The translations under genes and the position numbers were made by a program. Under the pieces are notes generated by a model that was not told where the DNA came from, did not search any database, and saw nothing but the letters and a program-made list of their open reading frames with translations. From positions 1,550,001-1,614,000 of the forward strand of contig NZ_JACTAG010000002.1 of NCBI RefSeq assembly GCF_014763045.1: a stretch of DNA of 64,000 bases, given 5' to 3'. The DNA is from Sulfitobacter aestuariivivens (GTDB taxonomy: Bacteria; Pseudomonadota; Alphaproteobacteria; Rhodobacterales; Rhodobacteraceae). Below are positions 18,207-26,639 of the stretch, one piece after another; positions within the stretch are counted from its first letter, which is position 1, and the number at the start of each line of letters is the position of its first letter.

Positions 18207-18926
18207 TCAGGTCTCCAGCGTTAACGTCACTCGGTCCCCGGCAAACCAGGTGCGCCCGTATTCAACCGGCCAACCACGGTCATCTATATTGACGCTGGTT
18301 GAGCGCAAAAGCGGATCTCCTTCCGCAACTTGCAGGTGGAGCGCATGTGTCGCCGTCGCACGCACTGCCGTCAGCCGGGTCGAGGCGCGGGTGTAGTCCA
18401 CGACGCCTGCAACTTTCAGCGCATCGGTCACACTGCTGTTGTCTCGCAACGCCGCTTTCATTCCGGGCAGGCGCGACGAGGGAAACAGGCTTTCAACCAC
18501 TGCAATGGGTTGGCCGTCAGACAAGGACAGCCCGTGGTACACGCATACCAGATCGCCCGCGGTCATCTGCAATGCGGCAGCCTCGCCCTGCGTTGCCGAA
18601 CGCTCATCAAGGGCGAGGACACGCTTTTCCGGCCTGCGTCCTGCCGCAATCAGGTTTTCGTGGAACCGAACGCGCTGTCCAATGGGATAATCAGTCGGCG
18701 TCGCCGCGACAAAGGCCCCTGCACCGCGCCGTGTACGGACCAGCCCTTCTTTGACCAGCGAAGAAATACCATGGCGCACCGTATGCCGGTTTACGCCAAA
18801 GCGGTCCGCCAAAGCGGCCTCGGTCGGTAGCTTGTCTCCAGCGCCATAGCGCCCTTCGGCCAAATCGCTGCGCAGGGCATCAGCAATGGCGCGCCAAATC
18901 GGGGTTTTGCCGGACTTGTCATGCAA
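18207..18926 (-). CDS. phnF: phosphonate-locus GntR/HutC-family regulator
   Basis: A 239-residue regulator with an N-terminal GntR winged helix (KLPTEAALADRFGVNRHTVR, residues 32-51) and a C-terminal UTRA ligand domain, the HutC architecture of PhnF. The only usable start is TTG at 18924-18926, because a stop codon lies two codons upstream; AGGAG sits 11 bases before it. It is divergent from phnG and probably represses the phnG-N transcript, with the ligand likely a phosphonate or pathway intermediate. Confidence 0.88.
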   Translation of the reverse strand: MHDKSGKTPIWRAIADALRSDLAEGRYGAGDKLPTEAALADRFGVNRHTVRHGISSLVKEGLVRTRRGAGAFVAATPTDYPIGQRVRFHENLIAAGRRPEKRVLALDERSATQGEAAALQMTAGDLVCVYHGLSLSDGQPIAVVESLFPSSRLPGMKAALRDNSSVTDALKVAGVVDYTRASTRLTAVRATATHALHLQVAEGDPLLRSTSVNIDDRGWPVEYGRTWFAGDRVTLTLET

Positions 18927-18973
18927 ACTTCACAAAACTCCTCTGTCGCGGTGGCGAAAATATGTTAAGATGT

Positions 18974-18988
18974 GTATAGTTGTATAGT
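18974..18988. promoter_or_regulatory. candidate PhnF operator (GTATAGT direct repeat)
   Basis: GTATAGT occurs at 18974-18980 and again at 18982-18988 in the 81-base gap between phnF and phnG. Repeats of this type in a divergent gap are plausible GntR-family sites, but no perfect dyad is visible, so the assignment is weak. Confidence 0.35.
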
Positions 18989-19007
18989 ATCAGGAAAAGT
19001 TGTCGAG

Positions 19008-19463
19008 ATGAAAGACACTTTGGACGAACAAAATCCTCGTCAAGCGTGGATGAGCCTTATCGCGCTAGCACCGGAGGGCCGTGTCGCACAGTTGCTTGAC
19101 GCCGCAGAAGAGCGCCCTGCTTTCAAGTGGCTGCGCCCGCCCGAGATCGGAAGCACAATGGTGCGCGGGCGTGCGGGTGCGACTGGCGCGCCGTTCAATT
19201 TAGGTGAAATGACAGTCACCCGCTGTGCGTTGACCTTGGACACGGGCGAGGTTGGCCATGCCTATATTCAAGGCCGCCGCAAGGCGGACGCAGAGGCCGC
19301 AGCTTTGGTAGACGCGATGATGCAAACGGCGCTGGCCGACAAACTCCGTGAGACAGTTTTGGAGCCAATCAAAGCAGAAATGAAACAGGCCAAGACCACC
19401 CGCGCCGCCAAAGCGGCCGCGACAAAGGTCGAATTCTTCACCATGACTCGAGGAGAAGACTGA
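19008..19463 (+). CDS. phnG: C-P lyase core subunit PhnG
   Basis: A 151-residue protein with the PhnG segments RPPEIGSTMVRGRAGATGAPFN and TRCALTLDTGEVGHAYIQGR. PhnG pairs with PhnI, PhnH and PhnJ in the C-P lyase core that couples phosphonates to ATP-derived ribose and cleaves the C-P bond. The ATG at 19008 is preferred; an upstream ATG-less extension would cross the putative operator. Its stop overlaps the phnH start by one base. Confidence 0.92.
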   Translation: MKDTLDEQNPRQAWMSLIALAPEGRVAQLLDAAEERPAFKWLRPPEIGSTMVRGRAGATGAPFNLGEMTVTRCALTLDTGEVGHAYIQGRRKADAEAAALVDAMMQTALADKLRETVLEPIKAEMKQAKTTRAAKAAATKVEFFTMTRGED

Positions 19464-20062
19464 TGCAGGCACAGGCTCTCAGCGGTGGATTTGCTGATCC
19501 GGCTACCCAGTCGGCCCACGCATTTCGCAGTATCATGGAAGCGATGGCGCGCCCGGGTACTTTGCATGGCGTGAGTGGTGCCCTGCCGCCTGCGCCTCTG
19601 TCGCGCGCCGCGGGTGCGGTATTGCTGACGCTGTGCGACACCGAAACGCCAGCATATCTGGCCGGTGGCGCGAATTGCGACGCGGTTCACGCCTGGCTTG
19701 CGTTTCACACTGGCGTACCCCTTGTCGGCCCCTCCCATTGTCGGTTCGCGGTCGGCAGTTGGAGCGCACTCACGCCTTTATCGGCCTATCCAATCGGCAC
19801 ATCCGAGTATCCCGACCGCTCTGCCACGCTGATCGTTGAGTGTCCTGAGCTTACCGATTCAGGCGAAATTCTGACTGGCCCTGGCATCCGAAATAATGCG
19901 GCGCTATCGCTACCGGAAGTCGCGGCCTTTCAATCAAACCATGCGCTTTTTCCCTTGGGGCTCGATTTTATTTTCACCTGTGGTGACCGTCTCGCAGCAC
20001 TTCCCAGATCGACCAAAGTATGCGCGCCAATGGGCGCGACCGAGGTGACGCCTTGTATGTAG
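19463..20062 (+). CDS. phnH: C-P lyase core subunit PhnH
   Basis: A 199-residue protein with GGFADPATQSAHAFRSIMEAM at the start, ARPGTLH, and YPIGTSEYPDRSATLI followed by LTGPGIRN, diagnostic of PhnH. It is a structural dimer subunit of the C-P lyase core complex. It starts at the last base of phnG and its stop overlaps the TTG-initiated phnI start region. Confidence 0.92.
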   Translation: MQAQALSGGFADPATQSAHAFRSIMEAMARPGTLHGVSGALPPAPLSRAAGAVLLTLCDTETPAYLAGGANCDAVHAWLAFHTGVPLVGPSHCRFAVGSWSALTPLSAYPIGTSEYPDRSATLIVECPELTDSGEILTGPGIRNNAALSLPEVAAFQSNHALFPLGLDFIFTCGDRLAALPRSTKVCAPMGATEVTPCM

Positions 20063-21141
20063 CGGTCAAAGGCGGCGAGCGCGCGATTGAAAACGCCCAT
20101 GCGTGGCTTGCCGAAGAGCGCCGCGGTGACATGGACATCGCAGAGCTTGGTATCGCGCAAATTCGGGAGCAACTGAGCCTTGCCGTGAACCGCGTGATGG
20201 CAGAAGGCTCGCTTTACGATCCGGACCTGGCAGCACTGGCGATCAAGCAGGCGCGCGGTGATCTGATCGAGGCGATCTTTCTTATCCGTGCATATCGCAC
20301 CACCCTGCCCCGCTTTGGCGCATCCGAACCTGTCGATACCGGTGCCATGACCTGTGACCGGCGCATCTCCGCCACGTTCAAGGATCTGCCGGGCGGTCAG
20401 GTGCTGGGGCCGACTTTTGACTACACCCACCGCCTGCTGGATTTCAAACTGGCGGCAGATGGGGACGTGCCCGAAGCGCCTTCGCGCGAAGCCGCCGCCG
20501 ACTCTGTGCCGCACGTGACGGAGTTTCTGAACCACGAGGGTCTGATCGAAGAGGCCCCGCAGGAGGATACGCCTCCACCTGACCTGACGCGCGAGCCGTT
20601 GGAAACGCCCGCAGAGCGCGCTTTGAGGCTGCAAGCCCTGACCCGCGCAGACGAGGGATTTATCCTTGGCCTCGCGTATTCCACGCAACGCGGCTATGCG
20701 CGCAATCACGCCTTTGTGGGTGAACTGCGTATCGGGTCCGTCGCGGTTAAAATGGAGATCCCGGAACTGGGCTTTGCTGTTGAAATCGGCGAAGTGACCC
20801 TGACCGAATGTGAAACCATCAACCAGTTCAAAGGGTCCAAAACCGAGCCGCCGCAATTCACCCGCGGCTATGGACTGGTTTTTGGTCAGACCGAACGCAA
20901 GGCGATCTCAATGGCGTTGGTCGACCGCGCCTTGCGGTGGGAAGAACTGGGCGAAGATAACGTCGGTGCGCCCGCACAAGACGCTGAATTTGTGCTGTAT
21001 CACGCAGACAACATTCAGGCGACCGGATTTCTCGAACACATCAAACTGCCTCACTACGTCGACTTTCAGTCCGAATTGGAGTTGGTGCGCAAGTTGCGGC
21101 GCGAAGCGGGTGTTGATCAGGTACAGGAGGCGGCGGAATGA
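20053..21141 (+). CDS. phnI: C-P lyase core subunit PhnI (nucleosidase/transferase)
   Basis: A 362-residue protein starting MYVAVKGGERAI (TTG at 20053) with GAMTCDRRISATFKDLPGGQ, YSTQRGYARNHAFVGELRIG and HADNIQATGFLEHIKLPHYV, all PhnI signatures. It displaces adenine from ATP and attaches the phosphonate at ribose C1. GAGGTG lies five bases before the TTG, and PhnI proteins normally begin MYVAVKGG, so TTG is chosen over ATG at 20020. The first ten bases overlap phnH. Confidence 0.92.
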   Translation: MYVAVKGGERAIENAHAWLAEERRGDMDIAELGIAQIREQLSLAVNRVMAEGSLYDPDLAALAIKQARGDLIEAIFLIRAYRTTLPRFGASEPVDTGAMTCDRRISATFKDLPGGQVLGPTFDYTHRLLDFKLAADGDVPEAPSREAAADSVPHVTEFLNHEGLIEEAPQEDTPPPDLTREPLETPAERALRLQALTRADEGFILGLAYSTQRGYARNHAFVGELRIGSVAVKMEIPELGFAVEIGEVTLTECETINQFKGSKTEPPQFTRGYGLVFGQTERKAISMALVDRALRWEELGEDNVGAPAQDAEFVLYHADNIQATGFLEHIKLPHYVDFQSELELVRKLRREAGVDQVQEAAE

Positions 21142-21989
21142 CCGACTACAACTTCGCTTATCTCGACGAACAAACCAAGCGGATGATCCGACGAGCGATC
21201 CTCAAGGGTCTTGCGATCCCCGGATATCAGGTGCCGTTTGCCAGCCGCGAGATGCCGATGCCCTATGGCTGGGGAACGGGCGGCGTGCAGGTGTCAGCCG
21301 CTGTCTTGACGCCAGAAGATACATTCAAAGTGATCGATCAGGGGGCCGATGATACGACCAACGCTGTGTCCATCCGGACCTTTTTTGAACGTACAGCGGG
21401 CGTTGAAACAACAACCACAACCTGCGATGCATCGGTCATCCAGACGCGTCACCGCATCCCCGAGGAGCCACTGAGCGAGGGCCAGATCCTCGTGTATCAG
21501 GTGCCAATCCCCGAGCCACTGCGCTTTCTAGAGCCGCGTGAAAGTGAAACGCGCAAGATGCACAGCCTTGAGGAATACGGGTTGATGCATGTGAAGTTAT
21601 ACGAAGACATCAGCCGTCACGGCCATATCGCGACTTCTTACGCTTATCCGGTCAAGGTCGAAGGGCGCTATGTAATGGATCCCTCGCCGATCCCCAAATT
21701 CGACAATCCGAAGCTGGGCGATATGGCTGCTATTCAGCTTTTTGGTGCAGGTCGAGAGCAGCGTATTTATGCGCTGCCGCCTTACACGCAAGTGGTCAGC
21801 CTCGACTTTGAGGACCACCCCTTTGAGGCGTCAAAGGCGGACCACCCTTGCGGCATGTGTGGTGCGATCGACAGCTATCTTGATGAGTTGATCATAGATG
21901 ACACAGGTGGGCGGATGTTTGTCTGTTCCGACACGGATTTTTGCGAGGCCCGTCAATTGGCCGGCCATAAAGGAAAGGACGCGGCATGA
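21138..21989 (+). CDS. phnJ: C-P lyase radical SAM subunit PhnJ
   Basis: A 283-residue protein that performs the C-P bond cleavage itself: a radical SAM enzyme turning ribose-1-phosphonate-5-phosphate into the 1,2-cyclic phosphate plus the alkane. The unusual motif CX2CX21CX5C is intact (C238, C241, C263 for the 4Fe-4S cluster and C269 at the position of the catalytic thiyl cysteine of E. coli PhnJ, Cys272). GLAIPGYQVPFASREMPMPY and the TTTTTC segment are conserved. It overlaps phnI by four bases. Confidence 0.95.
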   Translation: MTDYNFAYLDEQTKRMIRRAILKGLAIPGYQVPFASREMPMPYGWGTGGVQVSAAVLTPEDTFKVIDQGADDTTNAVSIRTFFERTAGVETTTTTCDASVIQTRHRIPEEPLSEGQILVYQVPIPEPLRFLEPRESETRKMHSLEEYGLMHVKLYEDISRHGHIATSYAYPVKVEGRYVMDPSPIPKFDNPKLGDMAAIQLFGAGREQRIYALPPYTQVVSLDFEDHPFEASKADHPCGMCGAIDSYLDELIIDDTGGRMFVCSDTDFCEARQLAGHKGKDAA

Positions 21990-22756
21990 CGCCTTTGCTT
22001 TCTGTTCAAGGCATCTCCAAGCGCTACGGCATCCATATCGGGTGCGCTGATGTGTCCTTTGATCTCTATCCCGGCGAGGTGATGGGGATCGTGGGCGAAA
22101 GCGGATCCGGCAAATCCACCTTGCTTAATTGCCTGGCAGGGCATCTGGCCCCCGACGAGGGGCAGGTGATCTTTGACACCCGCGCCGACGGACCCCGCGA
22201 CACCCTGACCATGTCGGAACCGGAACGCCGGATGCTGGGCCGGACCGACTGGGCCTTTGTGCACCAACATGCGCGTGACGGTTTGCGCATGGGCGTCAGT
22301 GCAGGCGGCAATGTCGGTGAGCGGCTGATGGCGGTGGGCGAACGCCACTATGGCAATATCCGCAACAAGGCCACGGATTGGCTGGGGCGGGTCGAGATTG
22401 ACGCCGCCCGTGTGGATGACCGACCCACAACGTTTTCAGGCGGCATGCAACAGCGCCTGCAGATTGCGCGTAACCTTGTGACCGGACCCAGGCTGGTGTT
22501 CATGGATGAACCCACGGGCGGGCTGGATGTTTCCGTGCAGGCGCGCCTGCTGGATCTGCTGCGTGGTCTGGTGCGCGACATGGGGCTTTCCGCTATCATC
22601 GTGACCCACGATCTTGCTGTGGTGCGCCTGTTGGCAGACCGTCTGATGGTCATGAAGTCCGGCCACGTGGTGGAAGCAGGACTGACCGATCAGGTGCTCG
22701 ATGATCCGCAGCACGCCTATAGTCAGCTTCTTGTCAGCTCCGTTTTGCAGGTATGA
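21986..22756 (+). CDS. phnK: C-P lyase ABC-type subunit PhnK
   Basis: A 256-residue ABC-fold ATPase without a permease partner: Walker A GESGSGKST (37-45), signature FSGGMQQRLQ and Walker B LVFMDEPTGG. PhnK docks on the PhnJ side of the C-P lyase core and its ATP hydrolysis drives conformational turnover. Its start overlaps phnJ by four bases and it sits between phnJ and phnL as usual. Confidence 0.93.
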   Translation: MTPLLSVQGISKRYGIHIGCADVSFDLYPGEVMGIVGESGSGKSTLLNCLAGHLAPDEGQVIFDTRADGPRDTLTMSEPERRMLGRTDWAFVHQHARDGLRMGVSAGGNVGERLMAVGERHYGNIRNKATDWLGRVEIDAARVDDRPTTFSGGMQQRLQIARNLVTGPRLVFMDEPTGGLDVSVQARLLDLLRGLVRDMGLSAIIVTHDLAVVRLLADRLMVMKSGHVVEAGLTDQVLDDPQHAYSQLLVSSVLQV

Positions 22757-22759
22757 GCC

Positions 22760-23443
22760 ATGATTGAAATTCGCAACGTGTCAAAGACTTTCACACTGCA
22801 CAATCAGGGCAGTGCCGTGATCGAAGTGATCAACGATGTGTCATTCGCTGTCGCACCGGGCGAATGTGTCGCGCTGACGGGCGCGTCTGGTGCCGGAAAG
22901 TCCACGCTGATGCGCATGATTTACGGCAATTACCTGACCCAAGCCGGTGAAATACGCATTGGCGATGTGGATTTGGTACAGGCAGCTCCGCGCGAGGTGA
23001 TTGCCCTGCGCCGTGAGGTTTTGGGCTATGTTAGCCAGTTTCTGCGGGTGGTGCCGCGTGTGCCAACATTGGATGTTGTGGCTGAGCCATTGCGGGCCGT
23101 TGGGGTCACTGCGCAGGACGCACAGGCGCGGGCCGAGGTGTTGCTGACCCAGTTGAACATCCCCCAGCGTCCGTGGTCGCTCTCCCCAACCACCTTTTCC
23201 GGGGGCGAACAACAGCGGGTGAACATTGCCCGCGGCTTTGCCCGCCATTACCCTGCGATGTTGCTGGACGAACCCACCGCCAGCCTTGATGCCGCTAACC
23301 GCGAAGTCGTGCTGTCACTGATCGAAGACGCCAAGGCGCGGGGCGCGGCAATCATCGGAATCTTCCATGACGAGGCAGCCCGTACGCGCGTGTGTGACCG
23401 CGAGATTGACGTCAGCCGCTTTACGCCCGGTGTGGCAGCGTGA
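22760..23443 (+). CDS. phnL: C-P lyase ABC-type subunit PhnL
   Basis: A 227-residue ABC-fold ATPase: Walker A GASGAGKST (41-49), signature TFSGGEQQRVNIARGFA and Walker B MLLDEPTASL. PhnL joins PhnK on the core complex as a second ATPase needed for phosphonate use. Three bases separate it from phnK, and its stop overlaps the GTG start of phnN. Confidence 0.93.
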   Translation: MIEIRNVSKTFTLHNQGSAVIEVINDVSFAVAPGECVALTGASGAGKSTLMRMIYGNYLTQAGEIRIGDVDLVQAAPREVIALRREVLGYVSQFLRVVPRVPTLDVVAEPLRAVGVTAQDAQARAEVLLTQLNIPQRPWSLSPTTFSGGEQQRVNIARGFARHYPAMLLDEPTASLDAANREVVLSLIEDAKARGAAIIGIFHDEAARTRVCDREIDVSRFTPGVAA

Positions 23444-24000
23444 CGCGCGCCTCAAAGTCAAAGGGACGCCTCGTCGCGGTTGTTGGCCCCTCTGGCGTTG
23501 GCAAAGACAGCGTCATGGCGGGCCTCGCGGACGCATTGCCCCGAATGCATCTGGTCCGCCGGGTGATCACCCGTGCGCCGGGCCTTGGCGGAGAAGACTA
23601 CGACGCAGCAACACCTGAGCAATTCACAACCCTGGTGGCGGAAGGGGCCTTTGCCGTTCATTGGCAAGCCCATGGTCTGCGCTACGGGATCCCGGTTTCA
23701 GTCAGTATTCACATTGATAAAGGAACAGATTGTCTTGTGAACTTTTCCCGCAGCGCATTGGCCGAGGCGGCGGAGATTTTCCCACGCTTTATCGTTCTGA
23801 ATGTCACCGCGCGGCCTGAAACCCTCGCTTTGCGTCTGGCCGCAAGAGGCCGCGAGACGGAGGAAGAAATAGGCAAACGTCTCGCAAATGCCGACAAACC
23901 TTTGCCAGCAGGTCTTAGAGTCCTCCACCTGTCGAATGACGGCTCTTTGGCTGAAACAGTCGCGCGCGGCGCAGACCTGCTTCAACCGGCGAAGGTGTAG
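23440..24000 (+). CDS. phnN: ribose 1,5-bisphosphokinase
   Basis: A 186-residue guanylate-kinase-fold enzyme with P-loop GPSGVGKDS (residues 16-24), RRVITRAPGLGGEDYD and the AVHWQAHGLRYGIP substrate segment of PhnN. It phosphorylates ribose 1,5-bisphosphate to PRPP, returning the carbon skeleton to nucleotide synthesis. The start is GTG, overlapping phnL by four bases. Its last 19 bases overlap the convergent DUF1045 gene. Confidence 0.92.
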   Translation: MTRASKSKGRLVAVVGPSGVGKDSVMAGLADALPRMHLVRRVITRAPGLGGEDYDAATPEQFTTLVAEGAFAVHWQAHGLRYGIPVSVSIHIDKGTDCLVNFSRSALAEAAEIFPRFIVLNVTARPETLALRLAARGRETEEEIGKRLANADKPLPAGLRVLHLSNDGSLAETVARGADLLQPAKV

Positions 24001-24653
24001 CGATGCAACATCTCAAAGCGGCCGTCTGCCCGTTCGCCACACAAGGCGATCTGATCAACAACAAACGGCGCGGGCGATGCGGGCAGGTGGCTTTTTACCC
24101 TCTCACTCCATTTAGCGATCGCGTCTTCGGGCAATCGTCCTGTGAGGGTCAGGTGAAATTTGAACGCCTCCATCACATAAGGGTATCCCCATTGCGTCAG
24201 CAATGTCTCTTGCAACGGGGTCAGACCAGCTTTGCGGTGCCGCGCCAGTTCGGTGTCACCGGCAGGTGCGCGGAACCCGTCAAGATCGCGAACACAGCTA
24301 CTGGAAATCCGGCGAACAGCCCCAAGATCGCCGCACGGGGTCAGCGCCAGGAAGCGGTTCAGGACCGTCACTTTCAAGCCCTCGCAAGCTGCAGGCGCAA
24401 GCGATGCCGCCAAGTTAGATGTGGCGTTTTCCAGATCCTCGACCGTTGTGCCATCCTTCAGCCGGAACGGCGGCTTCAGCGTTCCGTGAAACCCATATTT
24501 CTTCGGTGTCATCGTGATGTCACGCAAACCGGGCAAACTAGGCTGAGGGATTTCGCGACCCGTGGCCACATCCCAACCAAGCCAGGCGGCACCAGCCTCC
24601 GCCAACGCGCCATCGGGCGGAACATAGTAAATTGCAAATCGAGAGTATGACAT
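23982..24653 (-). CDS. DUF1045 phosphonate-metabolism protein, 2H-phosphoesterase-like
   Basis: A 223-residue protein of the DUF1045 group tied to phn loci. It has the paired H-x-T motifs of 2H phosphoesterases: H56/T58 in KKYGFHGTLKPPF and H167/T169 in AFKFHLTLTGR. No phnP (the metallo-hydrolase that opens the cyclic phosphate made by PhnJ) is present in the locus, so this enzyme is the natural candidate for opening 5-phosphoribosyl-1,2-cyclic phosphate; that is inference. It overlaps phnN at its 3' end and is divergent from phnM, with a Pho-box-like site 39 bases upstream. Confidence 0.85.
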   Translation of the reverse strand: MSYSRFAIYYVPPDGALAEAGAAWLGWDVATGREIPQPSLPGLRDITMTPKKYGFHGTLKPPFRLKDGTTVEDLENATSNLAASLAPAACEGLKVTVLNRFLALTPCGDLGAVRRISSSCVRDLDGFRAPAGDTELARHRKAGLTPLQETLLTQWGYPYVMEAFKFHLTLTGRLPEDAIAKWSERVKSHLPASPAPFVVDQIALCGERADGRFEMLHRYTFAG

Positions 24654-24691
24654 GAATTCTCTTTTCCCCGCCTCCTCTTTGGCAAAGGCTT

Positions 24692-24709
24692 GTGACAGCG
24701 ATATGTCAA
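24692..24709 (-). promoter_or_regulatory. Pho-box-like site between DUF1045 gene and phnM
   Basis: Read leftwards: TTGACAT, spacer ATCG, CTGTCAC, the 7-4-7 layout of a PhoB site (CTGTCAT repeats); the halves have two and one mismatches. It is 39 bases upstream of the DUF1045 start and overlaps the preferred phnM start codon, so it more likely serves the leftward gene. Confidence 0.5.
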
Positions 24710-25845
24710 AGGATCTTTGTCTCGCAAATGCGCAAATTATACTACCGGATCGGGTGCTGTCGGGCGCGGTAACGATCGAAAAGGGCGTTATTTCGGGGAT
24801 TACGGAAGGCGATCAGGTTCCCGATGGCGCCATTAATTGCGCGGGCGATCTGGTCTTGCCCGGTCTGGTGGAACTGCACACAGATAACGTCGAGCGGCAT
24901 ATTGAACCCCGTCCCGAAGTCGACTGGCCGCATCTGCCCGCCCTTATCGCACATGACGCAGAACTGGCGTCGACTGGCATCACGACAGTATTTGACGCGA
25001 TGCGAGTCGGCTCCATCCATAGCGGCAAGGGGCGCTATCTCGACTATGCGCGCAGACTGGCCGACGAGCTGTTGGCGGCCCGTTCGCAAGGGGTGTTTAA
25101 GATCAGCCATTTCCTTCACCTGCGCGCAGAAATCTGTTCGGAAACGCTCTTGGAAGAGCTAGCCGGGTTTGGCCCGGATGACCGGGTGGGGATCGTCAGC
25201 TTGATGGATCACACGCCGGGCCAGCGTCAGTTTCGTGATCTTGCCGTTCTAAAGACCTATGTCGCGAAGAAACGCAGCATGAATGACGCGGAATTTGCAA
25301 CGCATGTAGAGAACCTGCTGGGGCTGCAAGTACGCTTTGGAGCGAAACACGAAACCGGCGCCGTGAAAGAGGCGGGGCGGTTGGGCGCAGTTCTGGCCAG
25401 CCATGATGACACGACCTCGGCGCATGTTGCCACATCTGCTGAAAACGGTGTCGGCTTTGCGGAGTTTCCCACAACGATTGAGGCCGCCAGGGCCTGTCGC
25501 GCCCACGGAATAGCCGTCATGATGGGTGCGCCAAACCTGATCCGCGGCAGCTCGCATTCGGGCAACGTTGTCGCCGAAGACCTGGCAAGGTCCGACTTGT
25601 TGGACATCGTTTCGTCGGACTATGTCCCCTCAGCGCTGCTGTTGTCCGCATTCCATCTCGCAGAGGTCTGGAATGATCTGCCGCGCGCGATTGCAACAGT
25701 GACGTACAACCCCGCCAAGGCGGCACATTTGAAAGACCGCGGCGCACTCAAAGTTGGTTTGCGCGGCGATGTCGTGAGGGTGCGCAAAACCGGTCAAACA
25801 CCCCTTCTGCGCGGGGTTTGGAGCCAAGGCAACCAAGTTGCCTAA
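24703..25845 (+). CDS. phnM: ribose-1-phosphonate triphosphate diphosphatase
   Basis: A 380-residue amidohydrolase-fold enzyme. Metal ligands begin with H59 and D61 in VELHTDNVERH, with later HFLHLRAE, LMDHTPGQRQF, LASHDDTT and SSDYVPS motifs, all PhnM-like. It removes pyrophosphate from the ribose-triphosphate phosphonate before PhnJ acts. ATG at 24703 gives the usual N-terminus; ATG at 24652 adds 17 residues, has a slightly better ribosome site, but would overlap the divergent gene's start. phnM normally lies inside the operon; here it is split off to the far side of DUF1045. Confidence 0.88.
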   Translation: MSKDLCLANAQIILPDRVLSGAVTIEKGVISGITEGDQVPDGAINCAGDLVLPGLVELHTDNVERHIEPRPEVDWPHLPALIAHDAELASTGITTVFDAMRVGSIHSGKGRYLDYARRLADELLAARSQGVFKISHFLHLRAEICSETLLEELAGFGPDDRVGIVSLMDHTPGQRQFRDLAVLKTYVAKKRSMNDAEFATHVENLLGLQVRFGAKHETGAVKEAGRLGAVLASHDDTTSAHVATSAENGVGFAEFPTTIEAARACRAHGIAVMMGAPNLIRGSSHSGNVVAEDLARSDLLDIVSSDYVPSALLLSAFHLAEVWNDLPRAIATVTYNPAKAAHLKDRGALKVGLRGDVVRVRKTGQTPLLRGVWSQGNQVA

Positions 25846-26044
25846 ACCCTTTGGCTCTCAGCGACCAAGACATACGGCCATGTGACAGCTTTGCTACGCT
25901 GAAAACGAGATTGCCAACCTAGCCCCTAAAGCAGTTCGGGGAGCGAGACGGCCATAAGCGCGGTGCTGACGTCTGGGGCTGGAAGGAGGACTGGAGGGCT
26001 TATCATGCCAAGAGTTCAACTTCCCGCAGTCACCCCAATAACGC
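25846..26044. other. gap after phnM, no gene recognised
   Basis: With the recombinase remnant and the stretch at 26640-27024 this forms about 1.2 kb lacking any intact gene. I see no terminator, tRNA or long repeat here. Confidence 0.5.
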
Positions 26045-26639
26045 AAAGCATGGAACAAAGGGAAGGTCATCGGCCAGAAACGACCGCTGCTTCGCAAACA
26101 GGCTTGGGCAATCCGCGCGCGGCTCGAACGTGCAGGCTGCCTTCTCGATCTCGCGCTGTTCAACGTTGCGATTGATAGCAAGCTGCACGGCTGCGATTTG
26201 GTCAAACTTGCCGTGACTGACTTGGTCAAAGATGATCGCGTTCGCGAGAGAGTTTCTGTGATCTAGAGCAAGACTCAAATGCCGGCTCAGTTTGAACTGA
26301 CTAAAACCACGCGAGAAACTATTACAGCGTGGGTTAGTTCACCCGAAAAGATTGGCTGCCCATTTCATGTTCCCCAGCCGCTTACGCGACCGTCCGCACA
26401 TCTCTCCGCGCCAATATGGTCGACTGGTTCGTGATTGGGTGACTGCGATTGGATTAGAACCGAGCGGCTACGGCACTCATTCGCTCCGTCGGAACAAAGC
26501 CGCTGAGATACACCTCAAGACTGGCAACCTTCGTGCTGTTCAACTTTTGCTCGGCCATTCGAAGGTTGAAAGCACAGTGCGCTACCTTGGCGCCGTATTG
26601 GAAGATGCTCTGAGCATTACAGAGCGCATCGACATTTAA
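26045..26639 (+). pseudogene. tyrosine recombinase/integrase, broken by stop codon and frameshift
   Basis: A nearly full-length short phage-type integrase. From 26045 the frame reads KAWNKGKVIGQKRPLL, then LALFNVAIDSKLHGCDLV and RERVSVI, interrupted by TAG at 26264-26266 where the family has Gln (one C-to-T change). It continues SKTQMPAQFELT until 26359-26361, where one extra C shifts the frame into AAHFMFPSRLRDRPHIS, and ends with the catalytic segments GTHSLRRNKAAEI and LLLGHSKVESTVRYLG (the Arg, His and Tyr of the active site). With both lesions repaired the protein is about 197 residues. It marks past integration next to the phn block. Confidence 0.85.

Noticed and set aside
26045..26639. 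Programmed frameshift or stop read-through in the recombinase
   Set aside because: No slippery heptamer at the inserted C and the stop replaces a Gln codon far from it; two independent lesions fit decay better.
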